A stretch of DNA of 19,499 nucleotides from Thermoproteota archaeon (lineage in GTDB: Archaea > Thermoproteota > Methanomethylicia > Methanomethylicales > B66-G16): the NCBI GenBank assembly GCA_003649085.1, contig QMQV01000021.1:1-19499 (forward strand), written 5' to 3'. The notes below the pieces were generated by a model, which was not told the origin of the DNA, searched no databases, and saw only the letters and a list, made by a program, of their open reading frames with translations. Position 1 is the first letter of the stretch. Every line of letters starts with the position of its first letter. Positions 1-6,332 of the stretch are shown here, piece after piece. A program made the position numbers and the translations under genes.

Positions 1-192
1 TACCAAGACACAATAGCTGCCATAACACAAGCTAAGCTGAGGCTTGAAGAGCTCTTGTCTACAGGTGAGAAGAAGGTCGTTACGACGTGCCCAGCGTGCC
101 TCATGCTGCTTAGAGTAGCTGAACACTTCTTCAACTACGGGGCTAAGATCTACGACATCGTAGACGTGCTTACAGGTGGTGTCGAAGGATGA
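1..192 (+). CDS. CCG-domain (HdrB/HdrD-like) protein, C-terminal fragment
   Basis: Only the last 63 codons are in the window; the 5' part lies outside. The visible part has the second half of a cysteine-rich CCG domain: a CPAC pair about 30 residues from the start of the fragment, after a run of beta-branched residues (VVTT). In heterodisulfide reductase HdrB/HdrD and its relatives such cysteines help bind the non-cubane [4Fe-4S] cluster that handles thiol/disulfide chemistry. Its TGA stop overlaps the ATG of the next gene (ATGA), so the two are translationally coupled, as expected for an HdrB-HdrC-like pair. Whether this is a one- or two-domain CCG protein cannot be seen. Assignment to the CCG family is fairly secure; the exact subfamily is not. 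Confidence 0.7.
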   Translation, partial: YQDTIAAITQAKLRLEELLSTGEKKVVTTCPACLMLLRVAEHFFNYGAKIYDIVDVLTGGVEG

Positions 193-518
193 GCTTGAGG
201 GAGATGTCTAAGGAAAAGATCTACAGAGATTCTAGAAAGTGCATTAGATGCGGCTACTGCGTCTATGTATGTCCAAGCTGGATAGCTCACGGTAGAAGAG
301 AGCCCTATAGCCCAAGAGCTAGAAGCATTTTAGCAGCGTTAGCTCTTGAAAATCCAGGGGACACCGAGCTCCTCCTCATGTCCCTCGACACCATATACTC
401 ATGTAACACCTGTAAGAGATGCTACCTTGAGTGTCCAACAGGCGTAAACGTAGCCGATATGGTAATATACGTGAGGCACTTCCTAGTAAATGCCTTAGCT
501 GAAAAGGGGAAGCTATAA
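189..518 (+). CDS. Small 2x[4Fe-4S] ferredoxin, HdrC-like
   Basis: A 109-residue soluble protein with two CxxCxxCxxxCP motifs, the first starting CIRCGYC near residue 18 and the second starting CNTCKRC near residue 72. The cluster motifs are separated by a helical stretch of about 40 residues, which is the HdrC/GlcF/SdhB fold rather than a short bacterial ferredoxin. It should shuttle electrons to or from the CCG protein encoded just upstream, with which it overlaps by 4 nt. It is shorter than typical methanogen HdrC and has no membrane segment. A T-rich tract follows the stop. The direction of electron flow and the partner flavoprotein are not visible. Confidence 0.85.
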   Translation: MSLREMSKEKIYRDSRKCIRCGYCVYVCPSWIAHGRREPYSPRARSILAALALENPGDTELLLMSLDTIYSCNTCKRCYLECPTGVNVADMVIYVRHFLVNALAEKGKL

Positions 519-523
519 CCCCT

Positions 524-553
524 AACTTTTCCTTTTTTACAAATTTACAAAAA
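524..553. terminator. T-tract terminator zone between convergent genes
   Basis: The 50-nt gap between two convergent genes has a run of six T at 533-538 (plus C-T-rich sequence before it) for rightward transcription and five A at 549-553, which read as T on the minus strand, for leftward transcription. Archaeal termination commonly uses T-rich tracts without a strong hairpin. No hairpin is obvious here. Confidence 0.45.
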
Positions 554-568
554 GAGAATGGAAGAATG

Positions 569-1015
569 CTACTTCTTCAGCTTCTCTCTTTCAATTTCCT
601 GCTTTTCAGCTTCAACAGCAGCTGACCCTGTAAGCAACTTCTGCTTTTCTTCTTCAAGCTTATTTGGCTGTATTATCACAAGCCAGCCCTCGCCGTAGGG
701 ATCGGAGTTTATTAATGAAGGTTTCTTCCTAGCAGCATCGTTAATTTCAGCGATGGTCCCTGATACGGGGCTTTCGAGAGGGCCAACCCACTTAGCGGTT
801 TCTATCGTGCCAAAGGGCTTGCCTTGCTCAACAGCTGTGCCTTTAGGCTTAGGCCTGAAGAATATCAGCTTACCAGCCATAGCCTGCCCTACATCATCAA
901 GACCGACCTTAACCCTTCCATCAGGGAGTATTTGAGCCCACGTATGCCCCTTTCTAGGTCCAGGAAGCCAGTAAAACAGTTCTTCAGGTATGTTAAATCC
1001 CTCTATGACAGCCAT
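569..1015 (-). CDS. gcvH: GcvH-like lipoyl carrier protein
   Basis: A 148-residue protein of the glycine cleavage H-protein fold. The core (about residues 20-125) has the GcvH pattern, including GLDDVGQAMAG, a GTIETAKW segment whose Lys75 sits where the lipoyl lysine is expected, then PLESPVSG and GEGWLV. A charged tail of about 25 residues (Lys/Glu-rich) extends beyond the usual end. No glycine cleavage P or T gene is nearby. It is instead the third gene of a leftward run with GlcD- and GlcF-type subunits (59 nt after glcF), and a lipoate ligase lies 7.7 kb away. A GGAGG-type RBS lies about 8 nt before the ATG. Family assignment and lipoylation are well supported. A role as redox or substrate carrier, as for the LbpA proteins of sHdr sulfur-oxidation systems, is inference; ordinary GcvH function remains possible if gcvPT are elsewhere. 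Confidence 0.88.
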   Translation of the reverse strand: MAVIEGFNIPEELFYWLPGPRKGHTWAQILPDGRVKVGLDDVGQAMAGKLIFFRPKPKGTAVEQGKPFGTIETAKWVGPLESPVSGTIAEINDAARKKPSLINSDPYGEGWLVIIQPNKLEEEKQKLLTGSAAVEAEKQEIEREKLKK

Positions 1016-1074
1016 TTTAGAAAATCCTCCAGTGCTAAACGGTGAAGCTAACGCTTCCTATATTTCCCTTTTGT

Positions 1075-2214
1075 TTAAGACTTAAGCCTACTCAATGCCC
1101 TATGCCAAACTTCAGCTACATCTAGCACTTCGAGTTCAATACCTACGTTTGCGACAGCAATGCTCAGGTTGACTTCACAGCTTGGACAAGCAGTCACAAG
1201 CGCGTTAACGTCTCTCGGCAGATCTTTAAGCCTCCTCTCAGCTATTGCTACTGCTTTAGCGCTATCCAATGCGATGTAAAGCCCTCCTCCACCGCAGCAA
1301 TTGCTAAAAAGCCTGTTACCGTTCATCTCGAGAAGCTCAATACCTTTGACAGCTTTAATAACAGCTCTAGGCTCGTCAAAGATATTCATGTGCCTGCCAG
1401 CTTCACATGGATCGTGATATGCTACCTTAAGCCCGTTTAAGCTAAGTTCTGGGACCTTGCCTTCATTTAAAAGCTTGTAAAGGAAAACTGGCAGATACTC
1501 CACGTCAAAGCCCCTATCTAATCCCAGCTTCTCAGCATACTCTGTAAAAGCCCTGGCACAGCTTGGACAAGGCGTTATCAAAAGTTCATAACCCAACCTT
1601 TCAACAACTTTAATAGCTTTCAATAGCTGCTCCTCAAGCCCATTAAGGTCGCCAGCTAAGTAAAACGGCGCTCCGCAACAAGTCTCTTCCTTAACCAAAG
1701 CTACGTTCATAAGCTTCCTCAATAACGAGTATACGTTAGCAGCAGTTTCAGGCCTTCTATATGATAGGGTGCAGCCAACCCATAAACCAGCCTTACCTTC
1801 GAAGACTGGCTTTTCATCGCCATAGTCGAGCCACATAAACCTTTCCTCAGCTGGCATATCATACGGGTTGCCGGATTCCTTTATTCTTCGAGAGACTTCC
1901 TCTAAATGTGGAAGCTTAATACCCATTGAGTGTAAAGCTCTTCTAGCATCTATGAATATCTCATCTAGCTTAAGACCTGAAGGGCATTTAACAGCACAAT
2001 ACCCACATAGTGTACAGGTATGTAATCTCTCAGCTAAAGTCTTGGTTGGCTTCAGCTCGCTGTTAACAAGCCCATACAGTAACAGCATCCTACCCCTAGG
2101 CGTTTTGCTCTGATACCAGTCATTAGCTATGCCAGTTGGGCATATAGGCATGCAAAGCCCGCATCGCTTACAAAACTCTAAATCTTTTCTCCAGGCTTGC
2201 AGAATCTCGCTCAT
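1075..2214 (-). CDS. glcF: GlcF-type iron-sulfur/CCG subunit of 2-hydroxyacid dehydrogenase
   Basis: A 379-residue cytoplasmic electron-transfer subunit. Two CxxCxxCxxxCP ferredoxin motifs are at Cys15/18/21/25 and Cys67/70/73/77. Two CCG domains follow: Cys148, Cys179-180, Cys216 and Cys219, then Cys270, Cys306-307 (followed by GGGG), Cys343 and Cys346. This is the GlcF/HdrD architecture and full family length. It should take electrons from the GlcD flavoprotein encoded 12 nt upstream. I chose the ATG at 2214 rather than the in-frame TTG one codon earlier because GGAGGG at 2221-2226 sits 6 nt from it. The CCG clusters resemble those used for disulfide chemistry in HdrB/D, which matters because a lipoyl carrier gene follows in the same operon. 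Glycolate versus D-lactate cannot be decided from sequence alone. Confidence 0.9.
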   Translation of the reverse strand: MSEILQAWRKDLEFCKRCGLCMPICPTGIANDWYQSKTPRGRMLLLYGLVNSELKPTKTLAERLHTCTLCGYCAVKCPSGLKLDEIFIDARRALHSMGIKLPHLEEVSRRIKESGNPYDMPAEERFMWLDYGDEKPVFEGKAGLWVGCTLSYRRPETAANVYSLLRKLMNVALVKEETCCGAPFYLAGDLNGLEEQLLKAIKVVERLGYELLITPCPSCARAFTEYAEKLGLDRGFDVEYLPVFLYKLLNEGKVPELSLNGLKVAYHDPCEAGRHMNIFDEPRAVIKAVKGIELLEMNGNRLFSNCCGGGGLYIALDSAKAVAIAERRLKDLPRDVNALVTACPSCEVNLSIAVANVGIELEVLDVAEVWHRALSRLKS

Positions 2215-2226
2215 CAAAAACCCTCC

Positions 2227-3612
2227 TTATAAGCCGAATTTGCCGGGGTTCATAATCCCCTTGGGGTCAAAGATCCTCTTAATAGCCTTCATGTACTCCA
2301 TAGCTTCAAGGCTTTTCCTGTGCTCTAGCTCCATTTTTAAGAGTTCAACTTTCTGAAGGCCAATACCATGCTCAGCTGAAACAGCGCCACCAAGCTTTAA
2401 CGCTATTTTAGCTATCTCATAGAAGGCTTTCTCGGCTTTGTCAACTTCTTCCTTATTAGATGGGTCTATGCATATATTGGGATGTAAGTTTCCATCTCCT
2501 GCATGGCCAAAGGTTATTATTGTCAAACCATACTTTTTCTTAACCTCCTCAAGCATTCTAACAGCGTCAGCCAGCTTAGATAGCGGCACAACGATGTCCT
2601 CTATGATCACTACAGGGTATTTGCGGGTAACTGAAGAATAGGCTTCTCTACGAGCTGTGTAAAGCTTGTCCATAGCCTCTTGGTCAGTAGCTAAGTCTAC
2701 TTTAAAAGCGCCAGCTTCTTTCATTAGCTCAACAACTTGCCTCGCTAAGCGGTCAATAGCTTCAGATGGACCATCCACATCGACTAGCACAGCAGCCTCA
2801 GCTTTAGGTAAGCCTAACTTGTAGGTTTCATCGACCATGAGTATAGAGTCTCTATCTAGAAACTCCAAGATAAGCGGGTTAAGACCCCTCCTACGCACCT
2901 CGTAAATCGCTTTTGCAGCGGCTTCAACGTCGTTGAAGAGCGCCAAGATCCTAGCTATTCGTTCAGGTAAAGGAGCTATCTTCAATACAGCTCTCGTAAT
3001 AACACCTAACGTGCCCTCACTTCCAACAAATAGCCCCATTAAGTCATATGTGCCTCTCCACTTATACGTGGGAGAGCCAAGCCAAAGCGCTTTACCACCA
3101 GGTAAAACAACCTCGATGGCTAAAACCCAGTTTCTCATAGTGCCATACCTAGCTCCCCTCATGCCGCCAGAGTTTCCAGCTAGCGCACCACCTAAGGTAG
3201 CAACTTCAGAGCTTGCTGGATCTGGTGGAAAGAAAAAGCCATATTTACGACATTCCTTATCAATTTGATCTATCGTAGCCCCAGCTTCAGCTTCAACAAC
3301 CCCGTTCTCCACATCAACCCTTATACTCCTCATAGCGGTCATGTCTAATACGATGCCCCCTCTTATCGGCACGACGGCTCCCGTTAAACTACTACCTCCT
3401 CCCCTAGGCACGACAGGTATAACGTGTTGATCTGCGAAGGCGAGCACCTTGACGACATCTTCCGTGCAAGTTGGCCTTATGACAGCCCACGGCTTACCCC
3501 TAAAAGTCTGGGTAGCGTCAAAGCCGTAGACGTAGAGGTCCTCCTCTTGAGCCAGCACCTTATCCTCTCCGAGGAGCTCAACAAGCTTTGAAGCCAGTTC
3601 GTGCTGATCCAA
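2227..3612 (-). CDS. glcD: GlcD-type FAD-linked 2-hydroxyacid (D-lactate/glycolate) dehydrogenase
   Basis: FAD-dependent dehydrogenase of the PCMH/vanillyl-alcohol-oxidase fold. The N-terminal FAD domain has the PRGGGSSLTGA motif, then PPDPAS, GNSGGMRG and GSEGTLG. The C-terminal FAD-oxidase domain has GHAGDGNLHPN and SAEHGIG, typical of D-lactate and glycolate dehydrogenases. It would oxidise a 2-hydroxy acid to a 2-oxo acid and pass electrons to the GlcF subunit encoded 12 nt downstream. The open frame extends back to a TTG at 3693, but no ribosome site precedes that codon and the extra 27 residues look unlike the family. I prefer the TTG at 3612, with GGGG 6 nt upstream and about 33 nt after the expected start from the TATA box at 3667-3674. 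That gives 461 residues, the usual length. The family is secure; the substrate is inferred. Confidence 0.9.
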   Translation of the reverse strand: MDQHELASKLVELLGEDKVLAQEEDLYVYGFDATQTFRGKPWAVIRPTCTEDVVKVLAFADQHVIPVVPRGGGSSLTGAVVPIRGGIVLDMTAMRSIRVDVENGVVEAEAGATIDQIDKECRKYGFFFPPDPASSEVATLGGALAGNSGGMRGARYGTMRNWVLAIEVVLPGGKALWLGSPTYKWRGTYDLMGLFVGSEGTLGVITRAVLKIAPLPERIARILALFNDVEAAAKAIYEVRRRGLNPLILEFLDRDSILMVDETYKLGLPKAEAAVLVDVDGPSEAIDRLARQVVELMKEAGAFKVDLATDQEAMDKLYTARREAYSSVTRKYPVVIIEDIVVPLSKLADAVRMLEEVKKKYGLTIITFGHAGDGNLHPNICIDPSNKEEVDKAEKAFYEIAKIALKLGGAVSAEHGIGLQKVELLKMELEHRKSLEAMEYMKAIKRIFDPKGIMNPGKFGL

Positions 3613-3666
3613 GTTAAGCCCCGGCTTAAAAGCTGAAAAACAATGTATTTTGCCTTTTCGGAAGAG

Positions 3667-3674
3667 TATAAAAG
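3667..3674. promoter_or_regulatory. Candidate shared TATA element between divergent glcD and lutA
   Basis: TATAAAAG reads as a good archaeal TATA box rightward and TTTTATA leftward. Leftward, a start about 25 nt away (near 3645) would give glcD a leader of about 33 nt from the preferred TTG. Rightward it would give lutA a leader of about 60 nt. A second rightward candidate, TTAAATA at 3716-3722, would give a shorter lutA leader that still includes its GAGGGTT ribosome site. Which of the two drives lutA cannot be decided by reading. Confidence 0.45.
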
Positions 3675-3759
3675 CCGAAAACCTCCTCCACAAGCTGTTG
3701 TTTCAAAAGCTAACGTTAAATAGTTCATCAAACCACGTTTAAAAACCGAGGGTTAAGTA

Positions 3760-4473
3760 GTGTCGTCGAAAATAGGGTATTGGAGAGGCTGTGTCACTAG
3801 AGAGCGTAAACCGGAGCTTGCTCAAGCGATAACTTCGCTTCTTTCAAAAGCAGGTGTTAACTACGTAGTACTAGATGAACGAGCATGTTGTGGAGCACCA
3901 GCTATAGTAGTTAGCGGCAGCGTAGAGCTCTTTAAAAACTTCAAGCACAAGGTCGTAGACCTGATAAACAGAGCTGGCGTAGACTTAGTAATCTCCGGAT
4001 GCCCAACCTGTACAAGAGTTTTCAAAGAATGGTATTCCAACGATCTACCTAACGTAAAGTTCATGCACGCTACGGAGCTATTCCACGACTTCTTAAGCAG
4101 CGGCAAGTTGAAGATAAAGAGGAAGCTTGAAGGCTTTGTGACATACCATGATCCATGCGATTTAGGCAGAGGCTTAGGGGTCTACGAAACCCCTAGAAAA
4201 ATAGTAGAAGCTACAGGTCTCAAGATCGTCGAATTAAAGAACTCAAGAAACCTTTGTAGATGCTGCGGCGGCGGTGGAGGCGTTTGGTTTGCCTACCCGC
4301 CTCTATCAACCGAGATATCTCGTCTAAAGCTTGAGGAAGCTATGGAGACAGGAGCTGATACCTTGCTGTCTGCTTGCGCGACATGCGAGTATAGGATTTC
4401 GTCGACAGCCTTAGCCGAAGACCTGCCCATTAAGTGCCGTGACGTGCTTGAAGTGCTAGATGAGGTGACGTAA
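3760..4473 (+). CDS. lutA: LutA-like protein with two CCG domains
   Basis: A 237-residue soluble protein made only of two CCG domains: Cys11, Cys43-44, Cys81 and Cys84, then Cys133, Cys168-169 (GGGGG follows), Cys206 and Cys209. Size and lack of ferredoxin motifs match LutA/YkgE of the three-part L-lactate utilisation complex, and the next gene encodes the matching LutB. HdrB has a similar domain content, but the neighbour favours LutA. The start is GTG with GAGGGTT at 3748-3754. The lutB ATG is 2 nt beyond the stop, so the two form an operon. It would relay electrons from L-lactate oxidation. LutA is well supported as family; the substrate is inferred from the family. Confidence 0.85.
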   Translation: MSSKIGYWRGCVTRERKPELAQAITSLLSKAGVNYVVLDERACCGAPAIVVSGSVELFKNFKHKVVDLINRAGVDLVISGCPTCTRVFKEWYSNDLPNVKFMHATELFHDFLSSGKLKIKRKLEGFVTYHDPCDLGRGLGVYETPRKIVEATGLKIVELKNSRNLCRCCGGGGGVWFAYPPLSTEISRLKLEEAMETGADTLLSACATCEYRISSTALAEDLPIKCRDVLEVLDEVT

Positions 4474-4475
4474 AG

Positions 4476-5756
4476 ATGGCTGAATCGCAATACTACTGGT
4501 ATGACGTATCGTTTGAACGCGTAATAGCTAACTTACAAGATGAGGAGCTTAAAGCAGCTTTAAGAAAAGCATCGCAGGTTTTCGCTGAAAATAGAGATCA
4601 CGTGCTTAAGAAGCTGCCATACTTAGCTTCATACCGTAAAAAAGCTCAAGAAGCTAAAGCCTGGGCTAGAGAGCATAGAGAAGAGCTGCTTAAGCAGTTA
4701 AAGGAGTCCATTGAGAGCTTAGGAGGATACTTTTACTTCGCGAAGACAAAGCAAGAAGCCTTGAAGATAATAGGGGATATCGTAGGCTCAAACAAGAAGG
4801 TTATAAAGTCCAAGTCGATGACAACGGAGGAGCTGGACTTAAACGAATACCTCGAACGCCTCAACAACATCGTCATAGAGACAGACCTAGGCGAGAGGAT
4901 AATACAGCTTAGAAAGGAAAGACCATCCCACAACGTCGTACCAGCAGTACACCTATCAAAGGAGAGGATCGCCGAACTCTTCTCAAGCCACATGGGAGAA
5001 CACTTGCCAGCAGACGCCACAGCGCTTACGAGAGCTGCTAGGAAAATGTTGAGGAAAGACTTCATGGAGGCAGATGTGGGCATAAGCGGAGCAAACGCGA
5101 TAGCAGCTGAAACAGGCACAATATTCATAGTGACCAACGAAGGCAACGCGAGGTTCGTGACAAACGCCCCACCAGTGCACATCGTCGTAGCTGGGATAGA
5201 GAAGATAGTTAGGACGGTTGAGGACGGCTTCGCCATATCCATGGTATTGCCACCGTACGGCACAGGGCAAATGGTAACCTCCTACATATCACTAATAACA
5301 GGTCCCAGCAGGACAGCTGACATAGAGCTCACAACAGTGCTGGGAGTTCACGGTCCATTAGAGCTTCACGTGGTCATAGTTGACAACGGCAGGTCAGCTA
5401 TGGCAAACGACCCAGTACTATACGAAGCCTTCTACTGCATAAGGTGTGGCAGCTGCTATAACTCATGTCCGGTATATCAAAACGTTGGAGCAGCCTTCGG
5501 ACACAGATATTTCGCAGCTATAGGAGCTATATGGACATATTACACAGCTGGTCCAGAAGAAGCAGCTAAAATAGCTTATCAATGTCTGCAGTGTGGGCTA
5601 TGCACGCAAGTGTGCCCAATGGAGCTGCATCAATCGGAGATGGTTAAAAACCTTAGAGGCAAGCTTGTTCAACAAGGCTACATACCGCCGCCAATAAAGC
5701 AGCTTGTCGAAACAGCTGAAGAAACAGGGTCTATTTTCGGCAAGAGAGAATCTTAA
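4476..5756 (+). CDS. lutB: LutB-like LUD-domain iron-sulfur protein
   Basis: A 426-residue protein. Residues about 60-300 form a LUD domain, with GISGANAIAAETGT near 202-215 and a following EGNAR segment, both characteristic of LutB. The C-terminal part has two ferredoxin motifs, Cys321/324/327/331 and Cys370/373/376/380. In Bacillus subtilis LutABC this protein is part of the cytoplasmic complex for L-lactate oxidation to pyruvate. A GAGGTGA ribosome site lies inside the end of lutA, so translation is coupled. No LutC (small LUD-only protein) is found next to it, which is unusual for the full system. Its 3' end overlaps the convergent unknown gene by 4 nt. Family is secure; lactate as substrate is inference supported by the adjacent GlcDF genes. 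Confidence 0.92.
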   Translation: MAESQYYWYDVSFERVIANLQDEELKAALRKASQVFAENRDHVLKKLPYLASYRKKAQEAKAWAREHREELLKQLKESIESLGGYFYFAKTKQEALKIIGDIVGSNKKVIKSKSMTTEELDLNEYLERLNNIVIETDLGERIIQLRKERPSHNVVPAVHLSKERIAELFSSHMGEHLPADATALTRAARKMLRKDFMEADVGISGANAIAAETGTIFIVTNEGNARFVTNAPPVHIVVAGIEKIVRTVEDGFAISMVLPPYGTGQMVTSYISLITGPSRTADIELTTVLGVHGPLELHVVIVDNGRSAMANDPVLYEAFYCIRCGSCYNSCPVYQNVGAAFGHRYFAAIGAIWTYYTAGPEEAAKIAYQCLQCGLCTQVCPMELHQSEMVKNLRGKLVQQGYIPPPIKQLVETAEETGSIFGKRES

Positions 5757-6274
5757 AACCTCTCCTTTTCTCTCAAAGCGTCAAGCAAGGTATTCCTCTT
5801 AATAACGTGTTTCCACTCGACATCCCTAATCCTAACAGCAAAGTAGTTTCCCTTATCTGTTGAAGCTATGAAAAGGTTAAGTCCGCCTCTCCTCTCCTCA
5901 AGCTTGTGATAGTCTTCAGCTGAGAAGTATATCGAGTAGACCAAAGCGAGCCGTCTACCATCATCTGTGCTATAAGCTAATAGATACGCGTAGTTATCCT
6001 TCAATAACCCTTCAACCCTACCTCTCTGGTAGTCGCCGCTGTCAACGAAGTTTAACACGTTTGTGTAAACAGCGTCCGAGACCGGCACGACAAGACCCTC
6101 GATCTTATTTAAGAGCCCCTTCTTCACCTCGCCGTAGAAAGCTCTAGTAGGTCCGAGGACGGCTACCTTATAGCCCCTGCTCTTAAGCCCTTCAACTACA
6201 TCTCTAGTCCTCTTTGAAATTAATGGGAGTCCGCTTAGCTCTCGACGCTCGCTTATAAAGTTATCGGCAGACAC
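5753..6274 (-). CDS. Unrecognised 173-residue protein
   Basis: I do not recognise this family. The open frame starts at GTG 6274 and ends convergently, overlapping lutB by 4 nt. The protein is soluble by appearance, with no membrane segment or signal. An N-terminal GYKVAVLGPT segment (about residues 34-43) looks like a beta strand followed by a loop, and the middle alternates strands and short helices. The C-terminus is basic. There are no cysteines, so it is not an iron-sulfur or CCG protein, and no LUD signature that would make it LutC. Its GTG is close to the promoter of the NRAMP-like gene on the other strand. Coding is supported by length and by amino-acid composition like its neighbours. 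It could be a small regulator or accessory protein of the island. Confidence 0.6.
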   Translation of the reverse strand: MSADNFISERRELSGLPLISKRTRDVVEGLKSRGYKVAVLGPTRAFYGEVKKGLLNKIEGLVVPVSDAVYTNVLNFVDSGDYQRGRVEGLLKDNYAYLLAYSTDDGRRLALVYSIYFSAEDYHKLEERRGGLNLFIASTDKGNYFAVRIRDVEWKHVIKRNTLLDALREKERF

Positions 6275-6283
6275 AGAGAAGGC

Positions 6284-6292
6284 TATTTATAA
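6284..6292 (+). promoter_or_regulatory. TATA box of the NRAMP-like gene
   Basis: TATTTATAA fits an archaeal TATA box. A start about 25 nt downstream, near 6314, would leave a leader of about 19 nt carrying the GGTGGT ribosome site at 6321-6326 before the ATG at 6333. Confidence 0.5.
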
Positions 6293-6332
6293 CCTGTATA
6301 TTAAACTCTCTATTAGTCTTGGTGGTTTTTAA

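Noticed and set aside
3613..3693. Upstream extension of GlcD to the TTG at 3693
   Set aside because: No ribosome site precedes it, it runs over the likely TATA box, and the extra 27 residues are not like the family.
4733..5263. A 176-codon open frame opposite lutB
   Set aside because: Antisense to the conserved LUD domain, Ser-rich, no ribosome site or family features.
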